Source: Mycolicibacterium bacteremicum (GTDB lineage Bacteria; Actinomycetota; Actinomycetes; Mycobacteriales; Mycobacteriaceae). Taken from it: 64,000 nt of DNA. Both the position numbers and the translations under genes were made by a program. Under the pieces are notes generated by a model that was given only the letters and a program-made list of their open reading frames with translations, was not told the origin of the DNA and ran no database searches. Every line of letters starts with the position of its first letter. The first letter of the stretch is position 1. Location: positions 304,747 to 368,746 of the forward strand of contig NZ_MVHJ01000002.1 in assembly GCF_002086115.1 (NCBI RefSeq), read 5' to 3'. Below are positions 18,979-28,100 of the stretch, piece by piece.

Positions 18979-19650
18979 TCAGACGCGACCTGCGATGAAG
19001 CCGGCGGCCTGCGAGATGAACCCTGAGGACTCGTACCGGGTGTGTGCGAACGGGTTGCGACCACGCGAGCAGATGGGGTCACCATCGGCGCACAGGTCGA
19101 TCCCGCGACCGCTGAACGGCGGGCCGGCAGCGCTGACCGGATACCCGAACTTGGCACCGGCGTTGCCGAAGGCGGCCATGGCCGCGACGTTGCCGGCCAG
19201 GTTGGCCGCCAGTGGGGGAGCCGAGCCGATGTCGCCGATCCGGTCGCCGGCCGGCGGGAGGCCGACCAGCATGTTGACGATCGCGGCGCCCTGGGAGTAC
19301 CCGCCCAGCACCACCCGGGTGTTCGGGCAGTTCTGGGCGAGATAGGCGATGCGCGCGCTGGCGTCGAAGGCGCCGTCGGCGGCGCGGAAGAAGTCGTAGG
19401 TCGCCGGATAGTTCACCCCGTAGGTGCTCAGGGTGCGGCCGCCGAGCTGGGGGCGCAGCGCATTCTCCAGCGCGAAGCCGACGCGGCCGATGCCGGGCGG
19501 CTCGCTGGTGCCGCGGGCGAAGATCAATTCGACATCCGAGCAGGCCGGCTCCGCCGTGGCGACGGGTGCCGTCACCGCCAGGACGGCAAACGCGGAAATC
19601 AGGGCCGAGCCCAGCGCGGCCGACCGGGCCGCCATCGTGCGCAACTTCAC
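18979..19650 (-). CDS. Cutinase family lipase/esterase (copy 4)
   Basis: 223 residues with a signal peptide (cleavage suggested after ATA, residue 33). The mature domain starts EPACSDVELIFARGTSEPPGIGRVG. Triad: S119 in GGYSQGAA, D191 in ADGDPIC and H203 in FAHTRY. It is the first gene of the cutinase array on the minus strand; spacers between the copies are only 24-52 nt, so the four could be one transcript. Confidence 0.9.
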   Translation of the reverse strand: MKLRTMAARSAALGSALISAFAVLAVTAPVATAEPACSDVELIFARGTSEPPGIGRVGFALENALRPQLGGRTLSTYGVNYPATYDFFRAADGAFDASARIAYLAQNCPNTRVVLGGYSQGAAIVNMLVGLPPAGDRIGDIGSAPPLAANLAGNVAAMAAFGNAGAKFGYPVSAAGPPFSGRGIDLCADGDPICSRGRNPFAHTRYESSGFISQAAGFIAGRV

Positions 19651-19673
19651 GAGCCCATCTTCACATCTGTCGG

Positions 19674-20678
19674 TCAGGTATGGGCAATCGGTCGTTCCGC
19701 GGGCGGCGGCGGCACGTCGGGCCAGTTCGCCTGGGCGACCTGATCGGACCGGTCGCCCTGGCGGGCCAGGGCCAGGCCGGCCAGCACCACCGCACCGCCG
19801 ACGGCCTGGGTCACCGAGATCGCCTCACCCAGCATCACCCAGGCGATCAGCACCGCGAAGAGCACCTCCGACAACCCCACCAGCGAGGCGAACCGGGGCT
19901 GCAGCCGGGCGATGCCCATGATGCCCAGGGTGTAGGCGATGGCCGTCGGGATGAGCGCCAGCGCGATCACCGGCACGTACCAGGGCAGGGTGAGACCGGC
20001 GACCACGGCGTCGGCGGCGGTGAATCGCAGCGGCATCACCCCGGAGGCGCCCAGACCGGCGACGGTGAGGGCGCCGACCACCAGGCCGGCGGCGGCCAGG
20101 GTGATCGGGCTCAGCCCGGTGCCGTCGGAGCTCGCCTTCTCCGACATCATGAAATAGCAGGCCGCGCAGATCGCGGCGGCCAGGCCCCAGGCCACGCCCG
20201 CGGAGTTGATGTGCGCCCCGGCGAAGACGTCGAGCACCAGCATGATGCCCGCGACCGCCAGCGCCGCGCCGGCCAGGGTGAGCGCGGCGGGCCGCCGGCG
20301 GGTGGTCGCCCACAGCCAGGCCACGACCAGGATCGGGGCGGTGTACTCCAGCAGCAGCGCCACGCCGACCGACAGGTGCGAGACAGCGTTGTAGTAGCAG
20401 AGTTGCGCGCCGGCGATCGGGATCAGGCCGTAGGCAATCACCGTGCCGCGGTGCGCCATGGCTTCTTTGACCCAGCCGGGCCGGGCGTAGGTGGCGAAGG
20501 CGGCCATCGCCAGCGCGCCACCGGCCAGTCGGGCCGTCACGGCGGCGGTGGGGGTCCACCCGGCCTCCATCAGGGCCTTGGCCAGCGGGCCGGACATCCC
20601 GAAGGTGAATGCCGAGGTGATCGCGAACATCAGGCCGATGCGGAACCGGTTCGTCGCGCGCGCGTCGATCGCCGTCAT
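19674..20678 (-). CDS. EamA/DMT-family transporter
   Basis: 334 residues with about ten hydrophobic helices in two repeats, each an EamA domain: AITSAFTFGMSGPLAKALMEAGW at the start of the first, and AAAICAACYFMMSEKA at the start of the second. Such proteins usually export amino acids or other metabolites, but the substrate is not readable. It diverges from a CGNR-type regulator across a spacer of operator-like repeats, so the regulator probably controls it. Confidence 0.88.
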   Translation of the reverse strand: MTAIDARATNRFRIGLMFAITSAFTFGMSGPLAKALMEAGWTPTAAVTARLAGGALAMAAFATYARPGWVKEAMAHRGTVIAYGLIPIAGAQLCYYNAVSHLSVGVALLLEYTAPILVVAWLWATTRRRPAALTLAGAALAVAGIMLVLDVFAGAHINSAGVAWGLAAAICAACYFMMSEKASSDGTGLSPITLAAAGLVVGALTVAGLGASGVMPLRFTAADAVVAGLTLPWYVPVIALALIPTAIAYTLGIMGIARLQPRFASLVGLSEVLFAVLIAWVMLGEAISVTQAVGGAVVLAGLALARQGDRSDQVAQANWPDVPPPPAERPIAHT

Positions 20679-20697
20679 GGTGCACTCCGGAGGTGTA

Positions 20698-20721
20698 ATG
20701 AGTAAAATGGAATTTGCTCAT
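20698..20721. promoter_or_regulatory. Operator-like palindrome between EamA and CGNR genes
   Basis: The half-sites ATGAGTAAAATG (20698-20709) and GAATTTGCTCAT (20710-20721) are inverted and match at 9 of 12 positions. The site lies 20 nt upstream of the EamA start and 22 nt upstream of the CGNR start, in AT-rich DNA, as expected for a repressor of both promoters. Confidence 0.5.
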
Positions 20722-20743
20722 GACATTAACGGTGACGGGAGTC

Positions 20744-21307
20744 ATGCGTCAAATGATTTTCACTCATGACACGGAGCTCACACTGCGGGCGGCCTGCGTC
20801 CTGGTCAACAGCGACCGGGTGGACGGCGATCAGTTCGCCGACCTCGCCGGTCTGGACGCCTACCTGACCGAATTCGGTTGGACCGGCCGCCGCGACCGGG
20901 ACGGCGAGGAGCTCGCGGCGGTGCACCGGTTGCGTACGCGGCTCGGCCGGATCTGGGAGTGCGCCGACGATGAGGAGCACACCGTGGGCCAGGTCAACGC
21001 CCTGCTGGCCGACACGCAGGCCGCACCCTGGCTGACCCGGCACGCGGAGATGCCGGAGTGGCACCTGCATCTGGCATCGATCCACGACCCGCTGGCCCAG
21101 CGGATGGGCGCCGAGATGGCGATGGCGCTGGCCGACCTGATCCGTGGCGGCGAACTGCGCCGGCTCAAGGTGTGTGCGGCGCCGGACTGTGCGGCCGTGC
21201 TCTTCGATGTCTCCCGGAACCGGTCGAAGATCTTCTGCGACACGGGCAATTGCGGGAACCGGCAGCACGTCGCCGCGTACCGGGAACGGCGCGGCCGCGA
21301 CGGTTGA
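20744..21307 (+). CDS. CGNR zinc-finger (ABATE-type) transcriptional regulator
   Basis: 187 residues. The N-terminal ABATE domain starts FTHDTELTLRAACVLVNS; the C-terminal zinc finger reads CAAPDCAAVLFDVSRNRSKIFC, then CGNRQHVAAYRERR, the defining CGNR motif with four Cys ligands. These proteins are presumed transcription factors that often sit beside transporters. ATG 20744 has a GGGAG site 3 nt away; ATG 20753 (MIFTHDTE) is equally possible. The start lies amid inverted repeats, which suggests autoregulation. Confidence 0.85.
   Translation: MRQMIFTHDTELTLRAACVLVNSDRVDGDQFADLAGLDAYLTEFGWTGRRDRDGEELAAVHRLRTRLGRIWECADDEEHTVGQVNALLADTQAAPWLTRHAEMPEWHLHLASIHDPLAQRMGAEMAMALADLIRGGELRRLKVCAAPDCAAVLFDVSRNRSKIFCDTGNCGNRQHVAAYRERRGRDG
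20749..20767. promoter_or_regulatory. Second copy of the CGNR-locus operator motif
   Basis: Read on the minus strand this segment is ATGAGTGAAAATCATTTGA, close to the ATGAGTAAAAT...ATTTG of the palindrome at 20698-20721. It overlaps the first codons of the CGNR gene in opposite orientation, so binding could block its translation or transcription. Confidence 0.4.
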
Positions 21308-21380
21308 TGCCGGGCCCGGACGCCGGAAACTGGCGCGCTGCACCGCGGTCGGGCCCGGTTAGGGTCGAACCGGGGGTCAG

Positions 21381-22514
21381 ATGGCACGGCGTTCGGTTTC
21401 GCGGTTGGAGGTCAGCGGATACCGCTTCCTGCTGCGCAGAATGGAATACGCGCTGGTGTCCCGGGACACCCGGATGCTCGACGATCCCATCCGTGGCCAG
21501 TCGCTGGCGCTGGCGGCCGGGGTGGCGGTCACCGCGGTGGTGGTCGCGGTGTGTGCGGTGCTGGCGTTGCTGCGACCGCACGGAACGCTCGGCGACGACC
21601 CGATAGTCCTGGTCCGCGAGACCGCGGCGGTCTACGTGCGGGTCGGCGACACCCTGCATCCCACCCCCAATCTGGCGTCGGCGCGGCTGATCGCCGGCAC
21701 TCCCGCTCAGCCCCGGGTGATCGCGGCGGCGATGCTGACCGGCGCCCGACTCGGTCCGATGATGGGCATTGCGGGCGCACCGGGCACAGTCGACCCGGTA
21801 GCGGATTCCTCCTCGGCCGCGTGGACGGTGTGTGACGACGCCGCCGAGCACGACACGACACTGTTCATCGGTCCACGCGGGGCACGGACCGACGGTCGGG
21901 CCGTCCTGGCCGCCGCCCGTGGCTCCGGGCGCACCTTCCTGCTGCACGACGGCGGTAGGGCGGCGATCGATCTGCGCGACCGTGCCGTCGTCACCGCCAT
22001 GCGTCTCGAAGGCATTGTGCCGCTCAGTGTTTCGCAGTCGGTGCTGGATGCGCTACCCGAACGCAGGCCGGTACGGATCCCGGTTCCGGTGACCGACCCG
22101 GTGGGCGCGGACTTCGGCGGTGTGCTGTGCGCAAGCTGGCTGTGGACCGGTATCGGACAGGCGCCGGACACCGCGGTATTCACCGGCACCGCCCTGCCCG
22201 ACGGGCCCGCGGCGATCCGGCTCGTCCAGGCCGACGGCGCCGGCCCGCAACTGGACGCGGTGTCGATGACCGGCGGGCGCAGTGTGTACGTCCGCGCCGC
22301 GGGGGTCGCCGGCGACGGACAGACCACCGGGCCGTGCCATCTGGTCACCGCGAGCGGGGCGGCGTTCGGGGTGGCCGACGATGCCGCCGCCGGCGCCCTC
22401 GGATTGCCTGCGCCGGGCACGGCCCCGTGGCCGGTACTGGCCCTGCTACCGCGGGGGCCCGAACTGGCCGTCGATCGGGCCACCCTGTTGCGCGACACGG
22501 TCGCCGCCGGCTGA
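21381..22514 (+). CDS. eccB4: ESX-4 type VII secretion membrane protein EccB
   Basis: 377 residues. The N-terminus RSVSRLEVSGYRFLLRRMEYALVSRDTRMLDDPIRGQ is the EccB signature, followed by one transmembrane helix (about 43-64) and a periplasmic domain with repeats such as VRETAAVYVRVGDTLHPTPNLASARLI. It forms the membrane channel complex with EccC and EccD. EccB proteins are usually about 470-500 residues; this one is about 90 shorter and appears to lack part of the central domain after LDALPERRP. The last 69 nt overlap the 3' end of mycP4 on the other strand. Confidence 0.92.
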   Translation: MARRSVSRLEVSGYRFLLRRMEYALVSRDTRMLDDPIRGQSLALAAGVAVTAVVVAVCAVLALLRPHGTLGDDPIVLVRETAAVYVRVGDTLHPTPNLASARLIAGTPAQPRVIAAAMLTGARLGPMMGIAGAPGTVDPVADSSSAAWTVCDDAAEHDTTLFIGPRGARTDGRAVLAAARGSGRTFLLHDGGRAAIDLRDRAVVTAMRLEGIVPLSVSQSVLDALPERRPVRIPVPVTDPVGADFGGVLCASWLWTGIGQAPDTAVFTGTALPDGPAAIRLVQADGAGPQLDAVSMTGGRSVYVRAAGVAGDGQTTGPCHLVTASGAAFGVADDAAAGALGLPAPGTAPWPVLALLPRGPELAVDRATLLRDTVAAG

Positions 22515-23810
22515 CCTCCTGACCGGGGCCAGCGCTGCGGCCAAGGTCAGTACGGCGCACACCGCAGCCCCGATCACCGGGATCCGACTGGTCGACGTCG
22601 GTTGCGGCGGTGGTGGACTCGGCACCCGACCCGCGGCGGCCGGGCCGGGTTCACCGAGGCCGTCGAGGACGGCGAGCACATCCACCACACCGTGACCGGT
22701 CAGTGGTTCCCACCCGGACCCCGGTCGGCGCGCCGTGCTCTCGACCCGGTGCATCACCTGGCGCGCCGTGAGGTGCGGGGCCGCCGACCGCAGCAGCGCC
22801 ACCACCCCGGACACCACCGGTGTCGCGTAGCTGGTTCCGGAAATCGGTTGCAGACCATCCGGTTCCGGCATCGCATCGACCAGTCCCTCCCCGGACGGGC
22901 TCAGCGACACCACGTCCTCACCGGGTGCCGCGACATCCACCCACGGTCCGCCCAGGGTGAAATGCGACGGCCTACCGTCGGCGTCGACCGACCCGACCGT
23001 CAACACCAGATCGTCATACCAACTCGGGCTCACCACGACCTGGACCCGGTCCCAGTCCGGGGTGCCGGCACGGGCGGGATCCGGCGCCGGATTCTGTTTC
23101 GGGCATGTCCCCCGACCGCCCACGTTGCCGGCCGCGGCGACCACCACCGCATTGCGTTCGTCGACGGCGTACGCCAGCGCCGCGCCGAGTGCGCGGTCAT
23201 CCAGCGCGGCCGCGGCATCCAGACACGCCACCGACGCGATGTTGATGACGGTCGCGCCCTGGTCGGCGGCGCTGCGGACGGCCGCGGCCAGCGATTCGAC
23301 GTCACCGACCCCGTCGCCACCGGCATCGACGGCATCGAACATCGCCGAGGACTGCCGGATCGCGAGAATGCCTGCGTCGGGTGCGATTCCACCGAACCCG
23401 GTGATCGGGTCGTACTGCGCGCCGATGATCCCGGCCACGATGGTGCCGTGCCCGTCGCAGTCCTGCGTGCCGTCGGCGGTCGCCACGTAATCGCCACCGG
23501 GACGCAACCGCGGCAACGACCGGTGCCGGGTCACGCCGGTGTCGATGACGGCGACGGTCTGACCCGCCCCGCGCGTGCGTGACCACGCCGCCTGCAGGTC
23601 GGGCCGCGGAGCCCGCATCGGCGCTGCAGCGGCCGGCGGGGACACACACGGCCGACGCTGTTCGGTCGGGACGCGCGGGGCGGCCGGCCCCGGCGGGGGC
23701 AGCAACGCGGAATCGACCGGCGGCGGGCGGACCGCGACCGCGGGCGCCGCGGTACAGACCGGCGCGGCCGCCAGCGCGGCCGCCGCGAAGATACGCGCCA
23801 GCCGCGTCAC
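22446..23810 (-). CDS. mycP4: ESX-4 mycosin, membrane-anchored subtilisin-like protease
   Basis: 454 residues. Signal peptide 1-26, N-terminal extension with a Pro-rich stretch, then the subtilisin domain with D90 (VAVIDTGVTRH), H121 (DCDGHGTIVAG), oxyanion N229 (AAAGN) and S327 (SGTSYATPVVSG). A C-terminal helix near residues 418-438 (IPVIGAAVCAVLTLAAALA) anchors it in the membrane. GTG 23808-23810 forms a GTGA overlap with the eccD4 stop. Mycosins stabilise the ESX membrane complex. Confidence 0.94.
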   Translation of the reverse strand: MTRLARIFAAAALAAAPVCTAAPAVAVRPPPVDSALLPPPGPAAPRVPTEQRRPCVSPPAAAAPMRAPRPDLQAAWSRTRGAGQTVAVIDTGVTRHRSLPRLRPGGDYVATADGTQDCDGHGTIVAGIIGAQYDPITGFGGIAPDAGILAIRQSSAMFDAVDAGGDGVGDVESLAAAVRSAADQGATVINIASVACLDAAAALDDRALGAALAYAVDERNAVVVAAAGNVGGRGTCPKQNPAPDPARAGTPDWDRVQVVVSPSWYDDLVLTVGSVDADGRPSHFTLGGPWVDVAAPGEDVVSLSPSGEGLVDAMPEPDGLQPISGTSYATPVVSGVVALLRSAAPHLTARQVMHRVESTARRPGSGWEPLTGHGVVDVLAVLDGLGEPGPAAAGRVPSPPPPQPTSTSRIPVIGAAVCAVLTLAAALAPVRRSAGGDRVAQQGGPIDGQFGPPR

Positions 23811-25081
23811 ATCAGGCTCGCAGACCGCACCAGGTCGTATCCGCCGCCGGTCCAGCAGGCCAGCGGTACGACCGCCGCACACAACAGATATTCGACGGCG
23901 TCGACCCCGCGGGTCAGCACCGGGCCGGCCGCTGCGCCCCGACCGCGACACCAGGCCGCCAGGCCCAGCGCGGCCACCGCCGGCCACCCGGCGTGCGTCG
24001 GTACCGCCCACACCGACAGGCCCAGCGTCACTGCCGCACAGGTCATCCCGGACCAGCACAGGACCCGCCGGCACCGCGCGTCGGCGAACACCCGCGCCCG
24101 CAGGGCCAGCACGCCGGCCAGCGCACCGGCCAGCGCCACCGCCGGGGGCCATGGCACGTCGGCGCGCAGGCACCCCGCCGCCGCGGTCGCCGCCGCCCCG
24201 GCCGCGGCGACCGCGCAGCCGCCCACCAGCCCGGCCAGCCGGTCACCCGCGGCCGCCACCTGGGGATGCGATACCGCCCGTGCCGGCCGCAGCCCGCTCA
24301 GCCCGAGTGCCAGCCGTCCCGACCCGCTCAGCACACCCAGCGACAGCACGGCAAGTACCGCCCCGAGGGCCGCGAGATCGGCGGACAGCGCCAGTGCCAC
24401 CGCGCTCGCCACCGCCATCAGCGTCGCACCGGTGGCGGTCGCGGTGAATAGGGGCGCATCCGAGCCGGTGAACCGCAGCGCCACCACCGAGGCGCAGACA
24501 CAGACCGCGGCGGTCAGCAGGAGATGTGCCGGACCCGGCGGGCCGGGTGTCAGCAGAAGGGCTGCAGTGCAGAGGAATACGAGCGACATCGCCAGGGCCG
24601 GTCGCCGTTCGCGGCGCAGGCCGACGGCCAGGTACCCGCAGGCCGCGACCGCGGCGGTCGCGGCCGCCACCAGGTGGTCGGCGCCGGCCGGGCCCGACAG
24701 CGCCAATCCGAGTGCGACGATTCCCCCGGCCGCCGTTCCCCCGCCCACCGACGCGGCGGCGGTCGCCGCACCCGGCTCGGTGTCCGGGTCCGTTCCGAAC
24801 GGGTCCTCGGACGTCTGCCCCGGCGCCGGGGCGGACACCGCAGACAGCACAATGACATCGCCATCGCGAATACCGCTGTCGTGCAGGCTCAGTGACTCAT
24901 CCCAGCGGCCGCCGGCGAGTCGGTCCAGCCGCCAACCCGCGGCCGATGACCCGCCGCCGGCCGCCAGCTCCACGATGTCCGGGAACAACACACCCAGCCG
25001 CGCGTACCGCGGCAGTGCGAGGTCCACGGTCCGTGGATTATCGGCGCACTGGACGGTGACGCGGCACAACGGATCGTCCAT
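23807..25081 (-). CDS. eccD4: ESX-4 type VII secretion integral membrane protein EccD
   Basis: 424 residues. Residues 1-80 form the cytosolic ubiquitin-like YukD domain (MDDPLCRVTVQCADNPRTVDLALP, HDSGIRDGDVIVLSAVSAP). From about residue 105 to the end there are roughly eleven hydrophobic helices, the EccD transmembrane bundle. EccD lines the secretion pore. ATG 25079-25081 is preferred; GTG 25082-25084 adds one residue. mycP4 follows with a GTGA overlap. eccC4 is divergent 97 nt away. Confidence 0.93.
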   Translation of the reverse strand: MDDPLCRVTVQCADNPRTVDLALPRYARLGVLFPDIVELAAGGGSSAAGWRLDRLAGGRWDESLSLHDSGIRDGDVIVLSAVSAPAPGQTSEDPFGTDPDTEPGAATAAASVGGGTAAGGIVALGLALSGPAGADHLVAAATAAVAACGYLAVGLRRERRPALAMSLVFLCTAALLLTPGPPGPAHLLLTAAVCVCASVVALRFTGSDAPLFTATATGATLMAVASAVALALSADLAALGAVLAVLSLGVLSGSGRLALGLSGLRPARAVSHPQVAAAGDRLAGLVGGCAVAAAGAAATAAAGCLRADVPWPPAVALAGALAGVLALRARVFADARCRRVLCWSGMTCAAVTLGLSVWAVPTHAGWPAVAALGLAAWCRGRGAAAGPVLTRGVDAVEYLLCAAVVPLACWTGGGYDLVRSASLM

Positions 25082-25178
25082 CACATCACCCCCGCAGCCA
25101 CGGTAACCCCGGTGCGCCCCGTTGACGCGCACCAGAATTCGATGGATCCGATCGCCGACGCGCTGCGTCAGAACAAGA

Positions 25179-28100
25179 ATGGAGTTCGTTCGCGGGCGGC
25201 CGGCGGCGGCGCCGCGGGTGCCGTCGGAACCGGTGCGGGTGCGCCGGCCACCGCCGGTGCCGGTGCAGCAGCCGCCCAACGTGCTGACCAGACTGCTGCC
25301 GCTGGTGATGCTGGTGGCCGCCGCCGGCATGGTGGTGCTGTACCTGTCCGGCGATCGCGCGGCGTCCACCCGCAGCCCGATGTATCTGATCCTGCCGGTG
25401 ATGATGCTGGTGTCCGTGCTGGCGACGGTGGCGCACGGCACCCGCGGCCGGTCGGCCGAACTCGACGCGGGGCGCCGGGAGTACCTGCGCTACCTGGACA
25501 CGGTGGCGGTGCAGTCGGCGCAGACCGCGGCCGTCCAGCACGCGTGTCTGCACCGGGCGCACCCGGATCCGGCGATGCTGTGGTCGATGGCCGGCAGCGG
25601 CCGGATGTGGGAACGCCGGCGCGCGGAGCCGGAGTTCTGTCGGGTGCGCGTCGGGGTCGGGCCGGTGGCCCTGGCCACCCCGCTGATCGTCGACGATCGC
25701 GACCCGGTCGGTGAGCCGGACCCGGTGACCGAGGCGGCCCTCGACGACATGCTGGCAGCCTGTGCCGTGGTGCCCGCCGTCCCGGTCACCGTCGAGCTCC
25801 GCGGCCACCTCGGCTTCACCGGTGACCCCCAGCATGTCCGGCCGCTCGTGCGCGCGGTGGTCTGTCAGCTCGCCACCCTGCACGGACCCGATGATGTCCG
25901 GATCTCGGCGCGTGTCCGGCCCGGTTCGCCGGACTGGGACTGGGTAAAATGGCTGCCGCACCACGGCCACGGCCTCCCCGGGGCGCGGTCCGTACTGATC
26001 CTCGATGACGACGACGCGGTCCGACCGGACGCGGCGGACGTGGTGCTGGATCTCGGGGGTCACGGCGCGCGCACCGTGATGGCGGGTCCGGATTCCGACG
26101 CACTGTCCGAGGCGCAGGCACAGCTGTGCGCCCGGCGGCTTGCCAGGTGGCGCACGGCCACCGCGGGGGAGGGCGAGGCAACGCCGTGGTCGTGGCTGCT
26201 CGGCGGCGACGCACCGGCCGGACCGCGGCTGCGGGTACCGATAGGTACCGGTGACGGCCCCGAGAACGTGGGCGCTCCGGTTCATCTGGACATCAAGGAG
26301 GCCGCCGAGGGCGGCATGGGACCGCACGGATTATGCGTGGGCGCAACCGGTTCCGGAAAGTCGGAATTCCTGCGCACCCTCATCCTGGGCCTGGCCGCGA
26401 CGCACACCTCCGCGGAGTTGAACCTGGCACTGATCGACTTCAAGGGCGGTGCAACATTTCTGGGCTTCGAGCGGCTGCCCCACGTGGCCGCCGTCATCAC
26501 GAATCTGGCCGACGAGTCGCATCTGGTCGACCGCATGCACGCCGCGCTCACCGGCGAGATGCACCGGCGTCAACAACTGCTGCGGCAGGCCGGTCTGGGC
26601 AGCATCGGCGAGCATCGGCGGGCGCGTGAGCAGGGTGTCGACCTGGCGCCGCTACCGGTGTTGTTCATCGTGATCGACGAGTTCTCCGAACTGCTCAGCA
26701 GGCATCCGGACTTCGCCGACCTCTTCCTGGCCGTCGGGCGGCTGGGCCGTTCGCTGGGCATGCACCTGCTGTTGGCCAGCCAACGCCTCGACGAGGGCAG
26801 GTTGCGCGGCCTGGACACCCATCTGTCCTACCGGGTCTGCCTGAAGACGTTCTCGGCCGGCGACTCCCGCGCCGTGCTGGGCGTCCCCGATGCCTATGAG
26901 CTGCCCGCCGAACCCGGTGCGGCGTATCTGAAGACCGTCGACGGCGCGTCGGTGCGGCTGCGGACGACGTATGTGTCCGGCCCCGCTGAGCAACCACCGG
27001 ACCGCACGCCGACCGTGCGGCTGTTCACCGCCGCGCATACGGGGCCGGGCACCGCGGTCGCGGCACCGGGCACGCGCACCGTGCTCGACGTGGTGCTCGA
27101 CCGGTTGGCCGGTCACGGCCCCAAGGCGCATGCCGTCTGGCTGGCACCGTTGCCAGGGCCACCCACGCTGGCGGCGCTGATGGCCCGTCACGACGGCGCC
27201 CGCCTGACGGCGCCGATCGGTCTGGCCGACAACCCCTTTGCGCAGACCCGTGAGCTGTTGACCGTCGACCTCACCGGATCCGGTGGGCACGTGGCCGTCG
27301 TCGGCGCCACCCGCTCGGGCAAGTCCACCCTGCTGTGCACACTGATGTTGGCGCTGGCGGCACGGCATCCGCCCGGTGAGATCGCATTCTATTGCCTGGA
27401 TTTCGGCGGTGGCCTGCTCGCACCGATGAAGCGGCTGCCGCACACCGGCGCGGTGGCAGGGCGGGGTGACCCCGAACTCGCCGGTCGCACCGTGGCCCAG
27501 CTGCAGGCGCTGGTGCGGCGACGCGCGACCGGAGCCGAGCGCGCCCGGGACGGCTACGGCGAGGCGTTCCTGATCGTCGACGGCTGGGCGGCGTTGCGTA
27601 ACGACGGCCGGGGGCTCGACGAGGCCATCGGCGAACTGGCCGCCCACGGACTCGCCCACGGCGTGCATGTCGTCATCACCGCGGCGCGCTGGGCGGATCT
27701 GCGCCCAGCGCTTAAGGATCAACTCGGCACCCGGATCGAGTTACGACTCGGCGAGCCGGCGGAGTCGGAGATGGACCGCAAGACCGCCCGGCAACTGGCG
27801 GACCACCCGCCCGGGACGGCGCTGACCCGCGACGGCCGGCTCGCGGCGCTGGCGCTGCCGCATCTCGACGGCGCGGACGTCAGCGCGTCGGTGACCGCTC
27901 TGTGCGGCCGCCATCCCGATGGTGCGGCGCCACCCGTGCGGTTGCTGCCCGCGCGGGTGGACGGCGCGACCCTGCCGAGATCCGCGGTACCGGCCACCCA
28001 GGTCGCGATCGGTATCGACGAGTCTCAGTTGGGACCTGTGACAATCGATTTCGAGAACACTCCGCATCTGATCGTGCTCGGTGACAGCGGTTGCGGCAAG

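Noticed and set aside
27555..27590. Degenerate Walker B (FLIVDGWAAL) in the second ATPase domain of EccC4
   Set aside because: A D-G in place of D-E in the second EccC domain is usual for the family, so it is not a local defect.
26652..27722. Long minus-strand open frames inside eccC4
   Set aside because: They mirror the codon bias of eccC4 and carry no recognisable motif.
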